Assembly: GCA_031835245.1 (NCBI GenBank)
Contig: JAVKOQ010000462.1
Span: forward strand, 1 to 35,265
DNA length: 35,265 nt
Reading direction: 5' to 3'
From: Balamuthia mandrillaris
Taxonomy: Eukaryota > Discosea > Longamoebia > Balamuthiidae
The notes under the pieces are model-generated. The model searched no databases, was not told the origin of the DNA, and worked only from the letters and a program-made list of their open reading frames with translations. Both the position numbers and the translations under genes were made by a program. Shown piece by piece: positions 22,899-34,700 of this stretch (positions are counted from its first letter, which is position 1; the number at the start of each line of letters is the position of its first letter).

Positions 22899-25104
22899 AT
22901 GGAGGAACCTCGCACGCGACAAGAACGGGAGAACCAAGAGGCCTTACGACGGTTCGTGGAAGAGCACGGAGGAGATGAAGAGAAAGCGGAGATTCTCTAC
23001 CGTGATCACTTGGTACGTGGTGTGCCCATCGACAAACTCCAAGCAAAGAAAGAAAGCTTTTCGTCTCACTTTTCGTTGTGGGTCTTTCTTTTCTTGTCAC
23101 CTTGTTGTTTTTCTGGGTGCTGCAGCGTTGGGAGCAAAAGATGAACGTTAAGCATATGAGGATCAACCATGTCTATCAGGCATTGTCTCAGGACGTGGTA
23201 CATAACAATATTGTTTCCTGTCGTTCTTTTCCTTCTTTCGTTCTTTCTTGTTGTTTCTTTCTTTCTTTCTTTCTTTCTTGTCGTTTCTTTCTTATTTCTG
23301 CCAAGTGAGGGTATAATGGATTCAAAACAAACAAACAAAAAAAAAAAAAGATAATCCCACCGATATTTGTTGACAAGCATGGCAGAGCCGTCTTTTACTT
23401 TCGAGCAGCCAAGCATGACCCTTCACGGCCTTTTCTACCCACTTTGATGCTCATCGTTTACCTCATCGAAATTGCTCTAAAACGGTTTGTTACTTTTTCT
23501 TGTTCTTCTTGTTCTTGTTCTTGTGCTTGTGCTTGTGCTTGTTCTTGTTCTTGTTCTTGTTCTTGTGCTTGTGCTTGTGCTTGTGCTTGTGCTTCTTCTT
23601 CTTCTTGTTGTTCTTGTTCTTCTTCTTCTTCTTGTTCTTCTTGTTGTTCTTGTTCTTCTTCTTCTTGTTCTTCTTGTTGTTCTTGTTGTTCTTGTTCTTC
23701 TTCTTCTGCTTCTTCCCCTGTCTTTTCTTCTTCCTCCTTCCTTCTTCTTACCACCTGTAATTTTTTGTATAACGGTTTCATAAAAGTTCAGAAGAAGTAA
23801 TGGTGGTGGAGTTGTTGGATGGTTTCACGAAAGCGAAAACTGATCCTCGTTTGATGAAGTTTTTGTTGGAAATGCTCCAAGTGCCCCTTCCTTTCTCTCT
23901 CACTCTTGCTTCTCTCATTCATTCTTCAAACAATTAATGCTATATGGATGATACAGTTGCATTATCCAGGGAGAGTGGCCGCCTTTATAGCGATACACGC
24001 TCCTTGGTACTATCGGCTCTTGTGGAAGTTGATCAGTCCTTGGGTTCCTTCTTCGCTCTCATCCAGGGTAAATATTTTATCTTCCTTCCTTTCGTTGTCT
24101 TCTTATCTTTCTATCTTTTTTGATTTATTGTTCGTTTTACTTTTATTTTTCAAAAGGTGACGATAACAGCAAATGCAGACCCTTTGAAAGCATTCATTGA
24201 CGAAGACAACTTGCTGGAAGAGTTGGGAGGCAATGCCAAGTATGACCGAGAGGAATGGGTACGACAGCAATGCGCCCAAGAAGGAGTCGATTTTGATGAA
24301 TGTGTCTCCTCTTCCTGTACTTCTCATGAAATGGATCCATCCTATCGTTTTGTTCTTTCTGATCCGGTAAACTATCGCCTTCCTGTTTTTCTTCTTTTTC
24401 TCGTCTTTCTTTTTATCTGTCTTACGAGCCCTTCTTCTTTCGTCGTTTTGCTAACATTGTTTATGTCCTACAAACAAAGACATGTGAAGAAGTGGAGCAA
24501 GAATCAGTAAAAATAGGTTCTTTGAAGAAACAAGGCAACGTCGTGCGCCGGTTCAACAGCCGGTGGTGTGCACTCACTCCTCATACTCTCTTTTACTTTA
24601 AAGCGCGAAAGGTTTATTGCTCTTTTTTCTCCTTGTCATTTTCTTTATTACGTTACTTGTGTTACTTTTATTTCTTCTTTGGTTTGACTGGCTTTCCAAA
24701 AGGATGACCGACCAGAAGGATGGATCATGTTGGAAGGGAGCACAGTGAGAAACTACAACGAGAAGAAGGAGGACAACCGCTTTGTGGTGGTGACGGCCTT
24801 TCAGAAGGAGTGCGTGTTTATGGCTGGGTCAGCGGAGGAGAAGGAGGAGTGGATGGACGCCATTCAACAACAGTTGATGGATGAGGAGGACAGCTTCGCT
24901 TTCGCAACGGAAGAAACGACAAAGAGGACGAAGAAAGATAACGAAAAGAAAAAGAAAAAAGGAGAACAGCAGAAAGCAAAAAAGAAAAATGAAAACAATG
25001 CTAAGAAGAAGACAAAGCGGAAGAACAAAGAACACAAGATCAAGAAGGAGAACGAGGATCATCCATTACGAACTACGGAGCGGGCGTGCGAGAACAGCGC
25101 CTGA
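22899..25104 (+). CDS. CRAL-TRIO (Sec14-like) lipid-transfer protein with PH domain
   Basis: 422 aa. Exons: 22899-23012, 23126-23197, 23351-23484, 23787-23880, 23957-24067, 24157-24366, 24480-24611, 24703-25104; all phases agree. An N-terminal helical region (AEILYRDHLRWEQKMNV) precedes the CRAL-TRIO pocket (~61-200: PPIFVDKHGRAVFYFRAAKH, then LHYPGRVAAFIAIHAPWYYRLLWKLISPW). A PH domain follows (~256-348: GSLKKQGNVVRRFNSRWCAL ... GSAEEKEEWMDAIQQQL), then a Lys-rich tail. It likely moves or senses phosphoinositides or another lipid at membranes. An upstream in-frame ATG near 22761 would add ~45 residues. I rejected a GC-AG donor at 23043 because the GTACGT donor after 23012 gives the family-like LRW join. 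Confidence 0.9.
23503..23735 (+). repeat. TTC/TTG/TTGTGC repeat in Sec14-PH intron 3
   Basis: TTGTTC, TTGTGC and TTC units fill the 23485-23786 intron. They generate artefactual Ser/Cys, Leu/Val and Gln/Glu frames. Confidence 0.92.
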
Positions 25105-25445
25105 AACAACTCAAGTTACTCTCTTCTTCCCTGCTCTTATCACTTATTATTCTTCTTAAAAGTTACTATTTTAGGTGAAAGTGACATCACAGATTACCTA
25201 ACTTAGAAACAATGATATCAGTTTTAATAACGGTCATCGGCCCGATATACCTTATAAGGTATGATGCGTCGTTTGGCGACGATATATCCTTCCGTTTATT
25301 ATTTTCGGTCCATGCTCACGGAGGACGCATCACCCGTCTTTGTCTTTCAAACAGGCCAACAACGAAAAAAAGAGATAAAAAAGAATTTCAATAGAGGAAA
25401 GCAAGCTGTATTTAAACAATCCTCAAAGAGAGAAGGCCGAGGAGA
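25105..25445. promoter_or_regulatory. upstream of RhoGAP gene, palindrome cluster
   Basis: No coding sequence seen. Three adjacent inverted repeats lie at 25236-25281. GTCGAC is absent here, unlike most other intergenic gaps of this window. Confidence 0.45.
25236..25281. repeat. three adjacent short palindromes
   Basis: ATCGG-C-CCGAT at 25236-25246, the perfect 16-bp palindrome ATACCTTATAAGGTAT at 25247-25262, and CGTCG-TTTGG-CGACG at 25267-25281, almost end to end. They may be transcription-factor sites or a folded element. Confidence 0.65.
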
Positions 25446-28400
25446 ATGGAAGAGGGAGAGGTTTCGTTCTCTTCTAGCGGGGAGACGGCCAACGAGAGTG
25501 TGGATCTTCGGTTGCGCCTTGTACCTTTGCCCCCTGCTACGGGTTCGCCCAACAGTCCAAAACTTCCTCGACCTCTCGCTTCAAGCTCTGGAAGTACGTG
25601 TTATTTTCACTTATTTCAGTATCATTACTTTGTCCTCCTTCTAACAACCTCTTCTTCTCGCTTGTAGAAGTGGTATCAACTGGAGCATCTGGCAGCATAA
25701 GAGAAAAAATCTCAACACTGTCTCAACATAGACTGTCACAGGAACAAGAAAGAGACTTTTCTGCTTCTCCTTCTTCTACCTCAACACCATCACCACCGCT
25801 TCCTGATCCTGAGGCCAGGGCAAGACTACAAACTAGGATTAGAGGATTGTCTCAGCAGCTCCCAAATCATCCTATATTCTCTCCATATGCTGCCGAAGGC
25901 AGCAAAACAGCTGAAGGTAAAACGAACTCTGGCTTTTGTGTCCTTTCCTTCTGCCTCTTAATTTTCGTATCTAACACAAAAACAAACTAGATGTAGAACA
26001 AACGAAAACGAAAAAGAAGCCAACCAAATCGAGATCGTTCCGACTTACTCCTTCCAGCATACCACTCGGCCTGGCCTCCAAGAAACGTTCTGCCAGTCTC
26101 AAAACCATTCCCACTTCTACCTCTTCCACTTCTTTATCTTCCGCTCCGTCGCCCCTGTCCTCCTCCTCCTCGCTTTCGACTACGTCTTCTGCTTCTCCGT
26201 CCCCTTCCCCGAACAATGTTCCTTTCGCTTCTATGACAACAGGTTCTTCTGGAGGAACTACCATCACAACTACCTCACGCCCTTCAAGAACTATTCAATT
26301 ATCCTCCCCTTTTGCTTCGCGTCCTTCTCAAGCTTCTTCTACTGCTGATGCATTCAGCCCTCCTCCCTCTTTTTCTTCATCTTCCATATTGTTAACTATA
26401 GATGTACCATCATTGGACTTTGCTTGGACGAACAACAAACTTCGTTTCCGCTCTTCATGTCCGGTGAGCAGTGCCAAAGAGGTCATTGAAAGTAGACTGA
26501 GAGAGAATTCTGCTGCAAGCAACAATAATCGACTCTATAATAACCACCTTGGCAACGCATCTTCGATGCTTGATGGCTTAAGTATGTTCTATCCTCAGTT
26601 GGGCATTTGGTTGGAGGATGACAGAACGCTGGGAGAATACTTTCTGAAAAATGGAGTTCGTAACCCTTATTCTTTTTCTCTTTGAGTTCTCTTTAACTAT
26701 TGACGGATAACAACGCACAAACAGGATCGTATCGAAATGAGACAACGTCCTTCTTCCAACTTCTTCGTTGTTCACATTCTCGTTGAAGCATCCGCCATTG
26801 AGGAAGAAGTGCTTTGCTGCCGCGAAACAACCGTTCGTGGAGTGATGCATTTGTTGCAACATCATGATGCCGCCACTATCAATGAGCCTGCTGACATTTC
26901 TAACTTTGGTCTTGTGAGGAATGGAACGTGGTTGGAGGATCATGTTCTAGTTTCTGGGCTTGGCCTTGCTGAACAGGTTTCTTTTTCGTCTTCTGCTTTT
27001 TCGTTTTCTTGCTTGTGCTTCTAATCCCTCTTCTTGTTCTTTTTTCTTGTCCCTCTTCTTCTCCTTCAACTAAAAATATATAGGAGATATTGCTGTTCAG
27101 AAAACGTTATCACCAAAAGCCAAAGAAGAAGCCGCCTCCACCTCCTCCTGGCGTTCCTTCACCACAACAACCAACAAACAATAACCACGGTGATGACAGC
27201 AACCCACAAGAAGAAAGACCAGAGGAGACAGCGACTGAAACACAAAACTCTCCCAAACCACCTCCAAAACGAACGCAGTCGATGTACTTGCCTCGTTTGT
27301 CTGCCTTCTCCCCTACTGTCGGTCCACGAGCGCTTCAACCCGCTTCTTCTCCCCATTCCAGAGCTTTGGCTGGGTCTTCATCTCCTTCACCTTCTGCTAT
27401 GCCTGTTGCTTCTGCTTCACAGGCTGAAACTGAACAACAAACCGAAGCTGAGGCAACTGATAAAGAGAGCTCTCCCTCGACAATTAATCGACCCTCCCAA
27501 GGAAGGTTGAGAAAGAGAAGAAGCTCTACTGGAGGAACTTTGCGAAGCGTTTTGCGGAGAGCTACTAACAGCAACTCAGCCGATGCTTCCAACAATAACA
27601 ACGAAGCAAACAACAACAATATGACCAGCAACAGCGCAAACAACCAAAAAAAAGAGAGTAAAGAAGACACAAAGAAGAAGAAGAAAAGCGGAAATAAGAG
27701 AGAAGAGAACAAGATACGAACGCAAAACAAGGAGCTGTGCACATCATCATCAACGTCTCCTTCAACATCTTCTACGCCATCTTCTTCTCCAGGAGGAAGT
27801 CCAAGAAGGATTGGAGCGTTTAAAACCTTATCAATGTATCTCTCTGACAAGGAAAAACCTCAACTCGAACAACTCCAGTATGCTATTTCATCTTCTGCAT
27901 CCTCCTCTCCTCCTCGTTCCGGCGCAAGTTCTCCTTCATTCCCTGCTTCTGCTTCCCCATTAGAAAGCACTTCTTCATCCGCTCTTGTGAAAGTAATGTG
28001 CATCGAAGAAGACTTTTCCACTTTGGTGAAAGTGAGTGGAACGGATACAGCCGGCGACTTGAAACGCCGTTTGAAGAAGAAGATGAGAAACATCGATGAG
28101 TACGATCTTTACATTGTTCGGAATGATGAGATGGGCGGAGAAGAAGAACCAGTGAGCGGTGAACTGATGGAGGACGTTGAGGCATTTCAACACCATAGCA
28201 TTCGTTCTGGTAATGTTTTATTTCTTCGACCGAACTCTTCTCGCTATCAACATCAACCCAAACATCAAACCCATTCCTCCGCTTCTCCTCTTATATCTCC
28301 TACCCGCGATGCCTCAGCATCGCCAACACCTGAAGATTCCTCTACATCTTCGCATCCGCCTTTAGTTTCGTCATCTTCTCCATCAACGGAAAGCCCAAGA

Positions 28401-29851
28401 GGGAGAGCACGTGGTGGTGCGTTACCCTCAATGGAAGATGATGGCGGAGACGAAGGAGTTGGTAACAGTGGATACGGAAAAAGACGTGCCGGACCGTCGA
28501 AGAAGATCTACTCTTCTCTCTCCCACTTTTTCAAGAACCGACCAGATAGAGGAGAGTTGGTGGAGAGAAACATATTGTCAGAGTCCCCCGTTGTGGCGGA
28601 GAGCTCTCCCGCGTTGCGGTTGCCTGTCATCACGGCCTTAGTGAACTATCTCGATTCTCCTCGTAAGCAATCCTCCACCTGTTATTGAAGAAGTTTTTAA
28701 CACGTTGTTTTAAACAAACAGAAGCGTTACAGTCAGAAGGATTGTTCAGGATATCAGGAACTGCTGACACCGTTCATAAGATTTGGTCCACGTTTCATGG
28801 TATGAGTTTGTTGATAGTCTTAGCAGCTGTACTTGTTCTCACACACATAACGTTAACCCAAACAACCAGGAAGTGATTTGTCTCTGCCGGAAGGTAAGGT
28901 ACATGACGTGGCGGGCGCCTTCAAACAGTATCTTCGTGAGAGTCCTCAGCCGCTGATCCCATTCGAATTTTACGAACGCTTTTTGAAAGCTGGAGGTTAG
29001 TTTGTCTTCTTCGTTTCCATCTTCATTCATTGTGCTAATACATCAAAAATAAAGCAATAGAAGACCATGATGATCGTTGCCCTGTGCTGAAACGGCTTGT
29101 TGAAGACTTGCCGCGAGAGAACCGTCTTATGCTTGTTTACCTCTTTTCTCTCTTGCAAAAAGGTGTGCTTCTTGCTTTGTCGTTCATCTTTTTTGGTCTT
29201 CTGCTCTTCCTCCTCCTCATCCTTCTTGTTCTTCTTGTTCTTCTTCTTGTTCTTGTTCTTCTTCTTCTTCTTCTTCTTCTTCTTCTTGTTCTTGTTCTTG
29301 TTCTTGTTCTTCTTCTTCTTCTTCTTCTTCTTCTTGTCTTCTTGTTCTTCTTCATTTTTATTCTGACCCATCCTGTTGCCCAGTTACACAATATTCGGAG
29401 GATAACAAGATGTCATCCAACAACCTGAGCATCGTGTTCGGGCCGACAATCATGAGAAACATGTCGAACACGGTGGACTATTCCTCAACTACCCGGCAGA
29501 GCAACGTCGCCTTTTCGCTGGTGGAAGACTTTGACAACATCTTTGAGAAGCTGCTGTTGGAGAAGGAAGCTGAAGACAGCAAATACCAAGAAACGGAAAA
29601 CGCAGCTAGACCAGCCGCAAACGATGTACAGAAAGAATTGTTGCTGGACGATGGTAAACTCCTCCCTATCTCTCCACTGCAGTGCTCCATTGTGCTGAGT
29701 CAACACTATCCATATCAAAGGAGAGCGCGAAGAGTATCAACAGCTTCTCGATGGGCTACTGTCGCAAGGGAAATCCGTTGCAGAGAGAAAGGATTCACTC
29801 TCTCGTCTTGTGGTTTGTCTTAATGGTACTTCTGCTTTCGTGCTTGAAAGG

Positions 29852-29888
<37 letters not shown>

Positions 29889-29917
29889 ACAAAAAACATA
29901 AACTAATAATAGGGTAA
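25446..29917 (+). CDS. RhoGAP protein with talin F0/F1-like ubiquitin folds
   Basis: About 1230 aa. Exons: 25446-25593, 25668-25916, 25991-26655, 26725-26976, 27084-28662, 28722-28799, 28870-28995, 29055-29162, 29384-29653, 29700-29917; phases agree. Residues ~266-365 and ~366-450 are tandem ubiquitin-like folds resembling the F0 and F1 lobes of talin/kindlin FERM heads (GIWLEDDRTLGEYFLKNGD, then FGLVRNGTWLED ... ILLFRKR). A long Ser/Pro linker follows, then a third similar fold (~736-830, DTAGDLKRRLKKKMRNIDEY). The RhoGAP domain (~940-1125) has the arginine finger in EGLFRISG, then AFKQYLRESPQPLIPFEFY and NNLSIVFGPTIMR. It should switch off Rho-family GTPases at membrane or adhesion sites (inference). 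The last exon reads as a coiled coil (EREEYQQLLDGLLSQ) and ends in Arg-Glu repeats; its acceptor is the weakest border. Confidence 0.88.
29217..29352 (+). repeat. TTC/TTG repeat in a RhoGAP intron
   Basis: TTC and TTG trinucleotides inside the 29163-29383 intron, pyrimidine-rich on the sense strand. Confidence 0.92.
29853..29884 (+). repeat. (GA)n run in the last RhoGAP exon
   Basis: A short GA dinucleotide run which, in the favoured frame, encodes alternating Arg and Glu at the C terminus. It is one of the few purine-sense repeats in the window. It would be UTR if another final splice is used. The following gap to 30113 contains no gene. Confidence 0.7.
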
Positions 29918-30113
29918 ACAATACAGACGCTAAGTTCAAAGACCATCTGTTACAAAGCAAAGGGACAGAAGGAGTGTTCGCTCTCTGTTCATCCATCGCC
30001 CAACACGCTCTTTTGCTGCTCAACAACAATTCACAAACCTGAAGTGTGGCCTCGTTGCTCTTCTTTATTTTTTGTTGTTTGTAACAATGTATCAATACAT
30101 GCTCGTTTCTCAC

Positions 30114-31338
30114 TCACTTCAAAAGCGAACAGTCGAGAACGGTCAGCTCAGGAGCGGCATAACCCGTGTTAAAGCCCATCACAAAGGGGTGCGGCGGCAG
30201 GGAAAGCGCCCCAGAAACATCCTGACCGTTCACCTCGAAGCGAACCGCCCTCTTCCTATCATCCACGGTGACGGTGATGGTGTAAGGCACATTCTCGTCA
30301 AAGCCTTGCGCCAACGTGAAGCGTTTGTCTTTAATGTAGGCGCGAAGCCCTTGCACATCCACATCCGGTTCTCGTTGTAGCTTTTGGAGCAGTTCGTGTT
30401 CGGTGAAGTAACACCGTCTGTCGGAAATGCTCAAGGAGACAAAGGGGAGCTGCTTGATGAGGAAGGAGTTGAAGTAGCCGCCGCCGTAGTTGAAGCGGGG
30501 GTCGGCGGGGTCGAGGTGGAAGAGGCCGACCTCCCAGTTGCGCGTGGCTTGGAACTGCAGGCGGATGGCCTTGTTGTGCCAGCCGCAGAACATGGCCTTG
30601 CGTTCCTCCGGGTGGTCCCTATCGGCAGCGTCCGGCTGTTGTTTGCCTCTGACCACCTCAACTTCTTTCTGTGGTGAGGAGGAGGAGGCAGAAGGAGAAG
30701 AAGCTGAGGGAGAGGACGACGAAGATGAAGTTGCAGAAGAAGAAGAAGAAAAAGAAGAAGACGAGGTGGGATGACGAAGAAGCCATGGGCGCAGTTGGCG
30801 TTCCGTGGAGAGAACGGCCTTGGGGCAGGAGCCCTGATGGTCTTCGCGCAGGATGGTCCTGAAGTTGGAGGAGGGGAAGAGATAGACGTGGGCGGCGAGC
30901 AGGGGGTGAAAGCAAAACCTGGTCTGGGCGTACTCTCTGAACCTTTGGATCCAGTTTGCTGCTGCTGGTTGTTGCTGCTGCTGCTCTCCCTCTTTCGGCG
31001 ATGAGGAAGAGATCAGGTGATCGTCAAACTCGCCAAAGGACTGAAGAAAGAAATGGCTCCAGACAAAGTCGTCTTGAGCGGCGGAGAGCCAGCGTTTGTT
31101 AACCGTAAAGCAGGGGTAGATGGACGCTACGTCCAGAAACCGAAACATCATCATCTGATTTTAAAAATGTTGTTGTTCGTCAAACCCTTCAGCAGAGGAA
31201 GAAAAGAAAGAGGAGAGAAGAGAGAGAGAGAGAACACGAGGATCCCTCTTCGTTGCCCCCAACGTTGTTGTTGGGGAGAGAGACAGAACAAACCAGTATC
31301 TCGGGAGGTAGCTCCTCCCAGCAGCCCTCCTCCTCCAT
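30114..31338 (-). CDS. F-box protein with unknown C-terminal domain
   Basis: 361 aa from two exons: 31338-31294 (45 nt, 15 codons) and 31154-30114. Joining them gives a complete F-box, ELPPEILMMMFRFLD followed by NKRWLSAAQDDFVWSHFF; the large exon alone starts in the middle of the motif. F-box proteins recruit targets to SCF ubiquitin ligases. A low-complexity Ser tract (~150-180) separates the F-box from a C-terminal beta-rich region (~200-361: FCGWHNKAIRLQFQ, CYFTEHELLQKL, PYTITVTVDDRKRAVRFEVN, PHPFVMGFNTGYA). This has the look of a SPRY/concanavalin-like sandwich, but I do not recognise the family. The gene converges with the RhoGAP gene. Confidence 0.82.
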
Positions 31339-31437
31339 TTTTTTTTCTTTGTTGTTGTTTGCTTTCTTCTTTTATTTGTGGGAGAGAGAGAAGAGAGAGA
31401 GAGAGAACAGAAGAACCGCATGAAGAGAGCAAATGAA

Positions 31438-31475
<38 letters not shown>

Positions 31476-31625
31476 ACAGAAAAACCGCATAAAGAGAGCA
31501 AATGAAAGAGAGAGAGGGAGGGAGGGAGAGAGAGAGCAAACGAAGAATGTTTCACAGAGAGAGAGAGAGAGAGAACAAGAATGAGAAAAGAGAGCAAAGA
31601 AGAGAGAGAAAGCTTCCAAGAGAGA
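31205..31625 (-). repeat. GA-rich repeats around F-box exon 1
   Basis: GAGA runs plus two or three imperfect copies of a ~70-bp unit (GA run, then a segment containing GCAAATGAAAGAGAGAG). They occupy the F-box intron and the DNA upstream of its ATG, up to the solenoid gene's 3' end. The strand sense is CT-rich. No other gene is seen in 31339-31746. Confidence 0.8.
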
Positions 31626-31746
31626 GAAAGGGTGTTTTGTTTTCAAACGGTTTTTTGTTATTGCAAAGCAAGAGAGGGAGAGCGAGAACAACCGCACAGG
31701 CCGCGTTGCTCCGCCACCACCTTCTTCTTCAACTGGGTGAAAGCAC

Positions 31747-34700
31747 TTAGTTGAGCTTGACCCACTCCACAGGGGCCTCCTGGATACCGACGGCGTCCAC
31801 GTTGACGGCGGTGGGCAGGCCGGTAAGCGGGCGGGGGGAGTACATGTACATGAAGATCTGGTCGCTGTAGAGGTGCTCGGTGAAGAGGTTGAGGGAGACG
31901 GAGAGGAAGGACCTGCTGTTGTAGATGTTGCCGCCCTCGCCCGGACCCAAGATGTTGATGAGGTCCTCAAAGTCCCAGATGGCAATGACCTTGGAGAGAT
32001 CGGCCGAGCCCTTGACCAGGATGATGTCTCCGACCTCGTAGCTGTAGGCGGCGCCGAGAGGGTCGGTGCCGCTGACCTCGAAGCGGGAGATGTAGGGCAG
32101 CTCGATCTCGGGCTCCAGCTGCATGAAGCTGCGGCCGTTGAGCTCCAGCTCGAAGAAGGTGCCGGGGACGAAGGTGCCGGCGGCACCGAAGCGCACCACG
32201 TAGGGGTCAGGCAGGGGGAAGACCACGTCGCCGCTGGCCGAGTCCACGCCGGGGTACCTGAAGCTGAGAGGGCCGTGCCAGATGTCCAGGCGGCCGCCGA
32301 GGCTGACATCGCCGTCCACGGAGAGGTCGTCGTGGAGGTGGGTGACGCCCTCGACGTCAAGGTCGCCGCCAATGTCGACGTCCTGCTCGAGGTGGGAGTC
32401 GCCGGTGACGGTCAAGATGGAGTCGATGGTGACCACGTCCTCGAAGCGGGAGACGCCAGAGACGGTGAGCTCGTTGAGGAAGGAGACGCTGTCCACGGTC
32501 AGGTCGTCAGTGACGGAGACATCGGTGGCGAGGACCAGGGTCACGAAGGCAGTGTTGGCAACGGTGATGTCGATGTTGAAGGTGGCATCCTCGGTGAAGG
32601 TGGAGGTGGCGTCCACGGTAAGAGGGCCGTTCAAGTAGGTGGTGAGCTCGACGTAGAGGTCCTGCTCAATGGTGACGTCGTTCTCGGCAGTGATGAGGCC
32701 GTGCACGGAGAGATCAGCTCCCAGGGAGGTAGAGCCAGAGGTGGTCAAGGTGTTCAAGAAGGTGTCCTGTTGGACGGTGAAGTCGTTGGTGACGGTGCCA
32801 TCGGTGGCGAGGAGCTCGGTGATGGTGGCGGTCACATCGACGGTAATGTCAGCATCGAAGTGGGCATCCACGGTGAAGAGAGAAAGACCGTTGACGGTGA
32901 CCTCATCGTTGAAGGTGGAGACACCCTGGAAGGTGGCAGGGCCAACGACGGTGGCAGCAGCAGTGACGCTGAGCAAGCCATCCACGTAGGCATTGCCATC
33001 GAGTTGGGAGTCACCCCAGACGGAGAGGGACTGAATGTAGGCCAAGTCCTGCACGGTGAGGTCGTCCTCGACGGTGGCCTCGGTGGCAATGAGCTCGTTG
33101 ATGGTGGCGGTCACGTCGACGGTAATGTCAGCATCGAAGTGGGCATCCACGGTGAAGAGAGAGAGACCATTGACGGTGACCTCATCGTTGAAGGTGGAGA
33201 TACCCTGGAAGGTGGCAGGGCCAACGACGGTGGCAGCAGCAGTGACGCTGAGCAAGCCATCCACGTAGGCATTGCCATCGAGTTGGGAGTCACCCCAGAC
33301 GGAGAGGGACTGAATGTAGGCCAAGTCCTGCACGGTGAGGTCGTCCTCGACGGTGGCCTCGGTGGCAATGAGCTCGTTGATGGTGGCGGTCACGTCGACG
33401 GTGATGTCGGTCTCAAAGTGGGCGTGGTCGGTGACAACCAGGGTAGAACCAATGCTGACGCGGCCAAGGATGCCAGCATCGTCGTTGACGGTCAAGTCGT
33501 TGTCGATCACAGCATCGTCAGAAACGAAGATGCTGGTGGAGAAGTGGCCAAAGCCGTTGACGGTGAGGTCGTTCAGGAAGGAGATGCCCTCCACGCTGAG
33601 TTCATCGTTGACAAGGATATCATCGGCCCACACAAAGTCGATGGTGGCGGTGGCGTTGACGGTAACGTCGTTGTCAAAGAGGGTCTCTCCGTTGTGCCTG
33701 GAGCCGGCATCCATCAAGACAAAGGCGTTGAAGTTGGCACGGCCGTCAAAGGTAGAGAGGCCGTTGACGGTGAGCTCATCGTTGATGCTAAGGTCATCGT
33801 GGATGTAGACATCGTTGCCAAGGGAAGAGTCGTTGTCAACGTAGAGGACGGCAAGGGTAGAGGAGCCCTGCACAGAGAGTTGGCCATGAACAAGAGCCCG
33901 ATTAGCCTCCAAGGTGTCAACATCAGCAACGCCAGTCACGTCGATGCCAGCCATGAAGATAGCCTCCACGGCAAAGGTGGCGGTGGCATCAAAGTCCACA
34001 ACGTCGTGGAAGTGAGCAGAGTCATGGAAGTCGGAAATGGAGTTGAAGGTAGCAGCGCCTTCCAACACAAAGTCCTCATCCACAGTGAGGTCGCCAGCAA
34101 CGGAGTGGTCGCCAAAGACAAAGGCATCACCGCCCAAGGAGGAGTAGCCCTGCACGCTGAGCACGCCGGCATTGACGATGCCATCCACGTTGGCGTTGCG
34201 GGTGACGCTAAGGTCGTTGGAGAACTCGGCGTTGACGGCCTCCAAGTCTCCACCGATGATAGCGTCGCCAGTAGTGTCCAAGGAGTTAGAGTGTGCGTTG
34301 CCATCAACGTTGGAGTTGCCAGCAACCCAGATGTCGTCGTTGACGGAGAGGTCCAAGTCAACCTCAAGCTCGCCCCAGAACTCGGCGTTATCGGCCACAC
34401 GGAGGGTGTCGTTGAGGAAGGTCTCGCCGTTGACGGAGAGCTGTCCATCGAGGAACGAGTCGCCAGTCACGGTGACGTCCACCTCGAAGGTGGCAGTAGC
34501 CTCGAAGGTGGCAGTGCTGCCAACCACGAGAGTGCCACCAACTTCAGCGTTCTCAGCAACATCCAAGAGGTTAGTGTCGGTGCGTCCCTGAACGACCAAG
34601 GAGCCAACATCAGTGGAACCAGAGACAGTCAGACGGGCAGAGGTAATCTCGGCGGTGACGGCAAGGTTGCCCAGGATGTCAACATCAGCGTCGAAGGTAG

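Noticed and set aside
23013-23125. A GC-AG intron (donor at 23043) in the Sec14-PH gene
   Set aside because: A GTACGT donor after 23012 is in phase and gives a join that fits the family better.
31161-32372. A 403-aa minus-strand frame overlapping the solenoid gene
   Set aside because: It is an out-of-frame shadow of the solenoid repeats that runs on into CT repeats. The composition is a Ser/Pro/Thr artefact.
32282-34591. Several plus-strand and minus-strand Ser/Val/Thr-rich frames inside the solenoid gene
   Set aside because: Shadow frames that repeat with the same period as the main frame.
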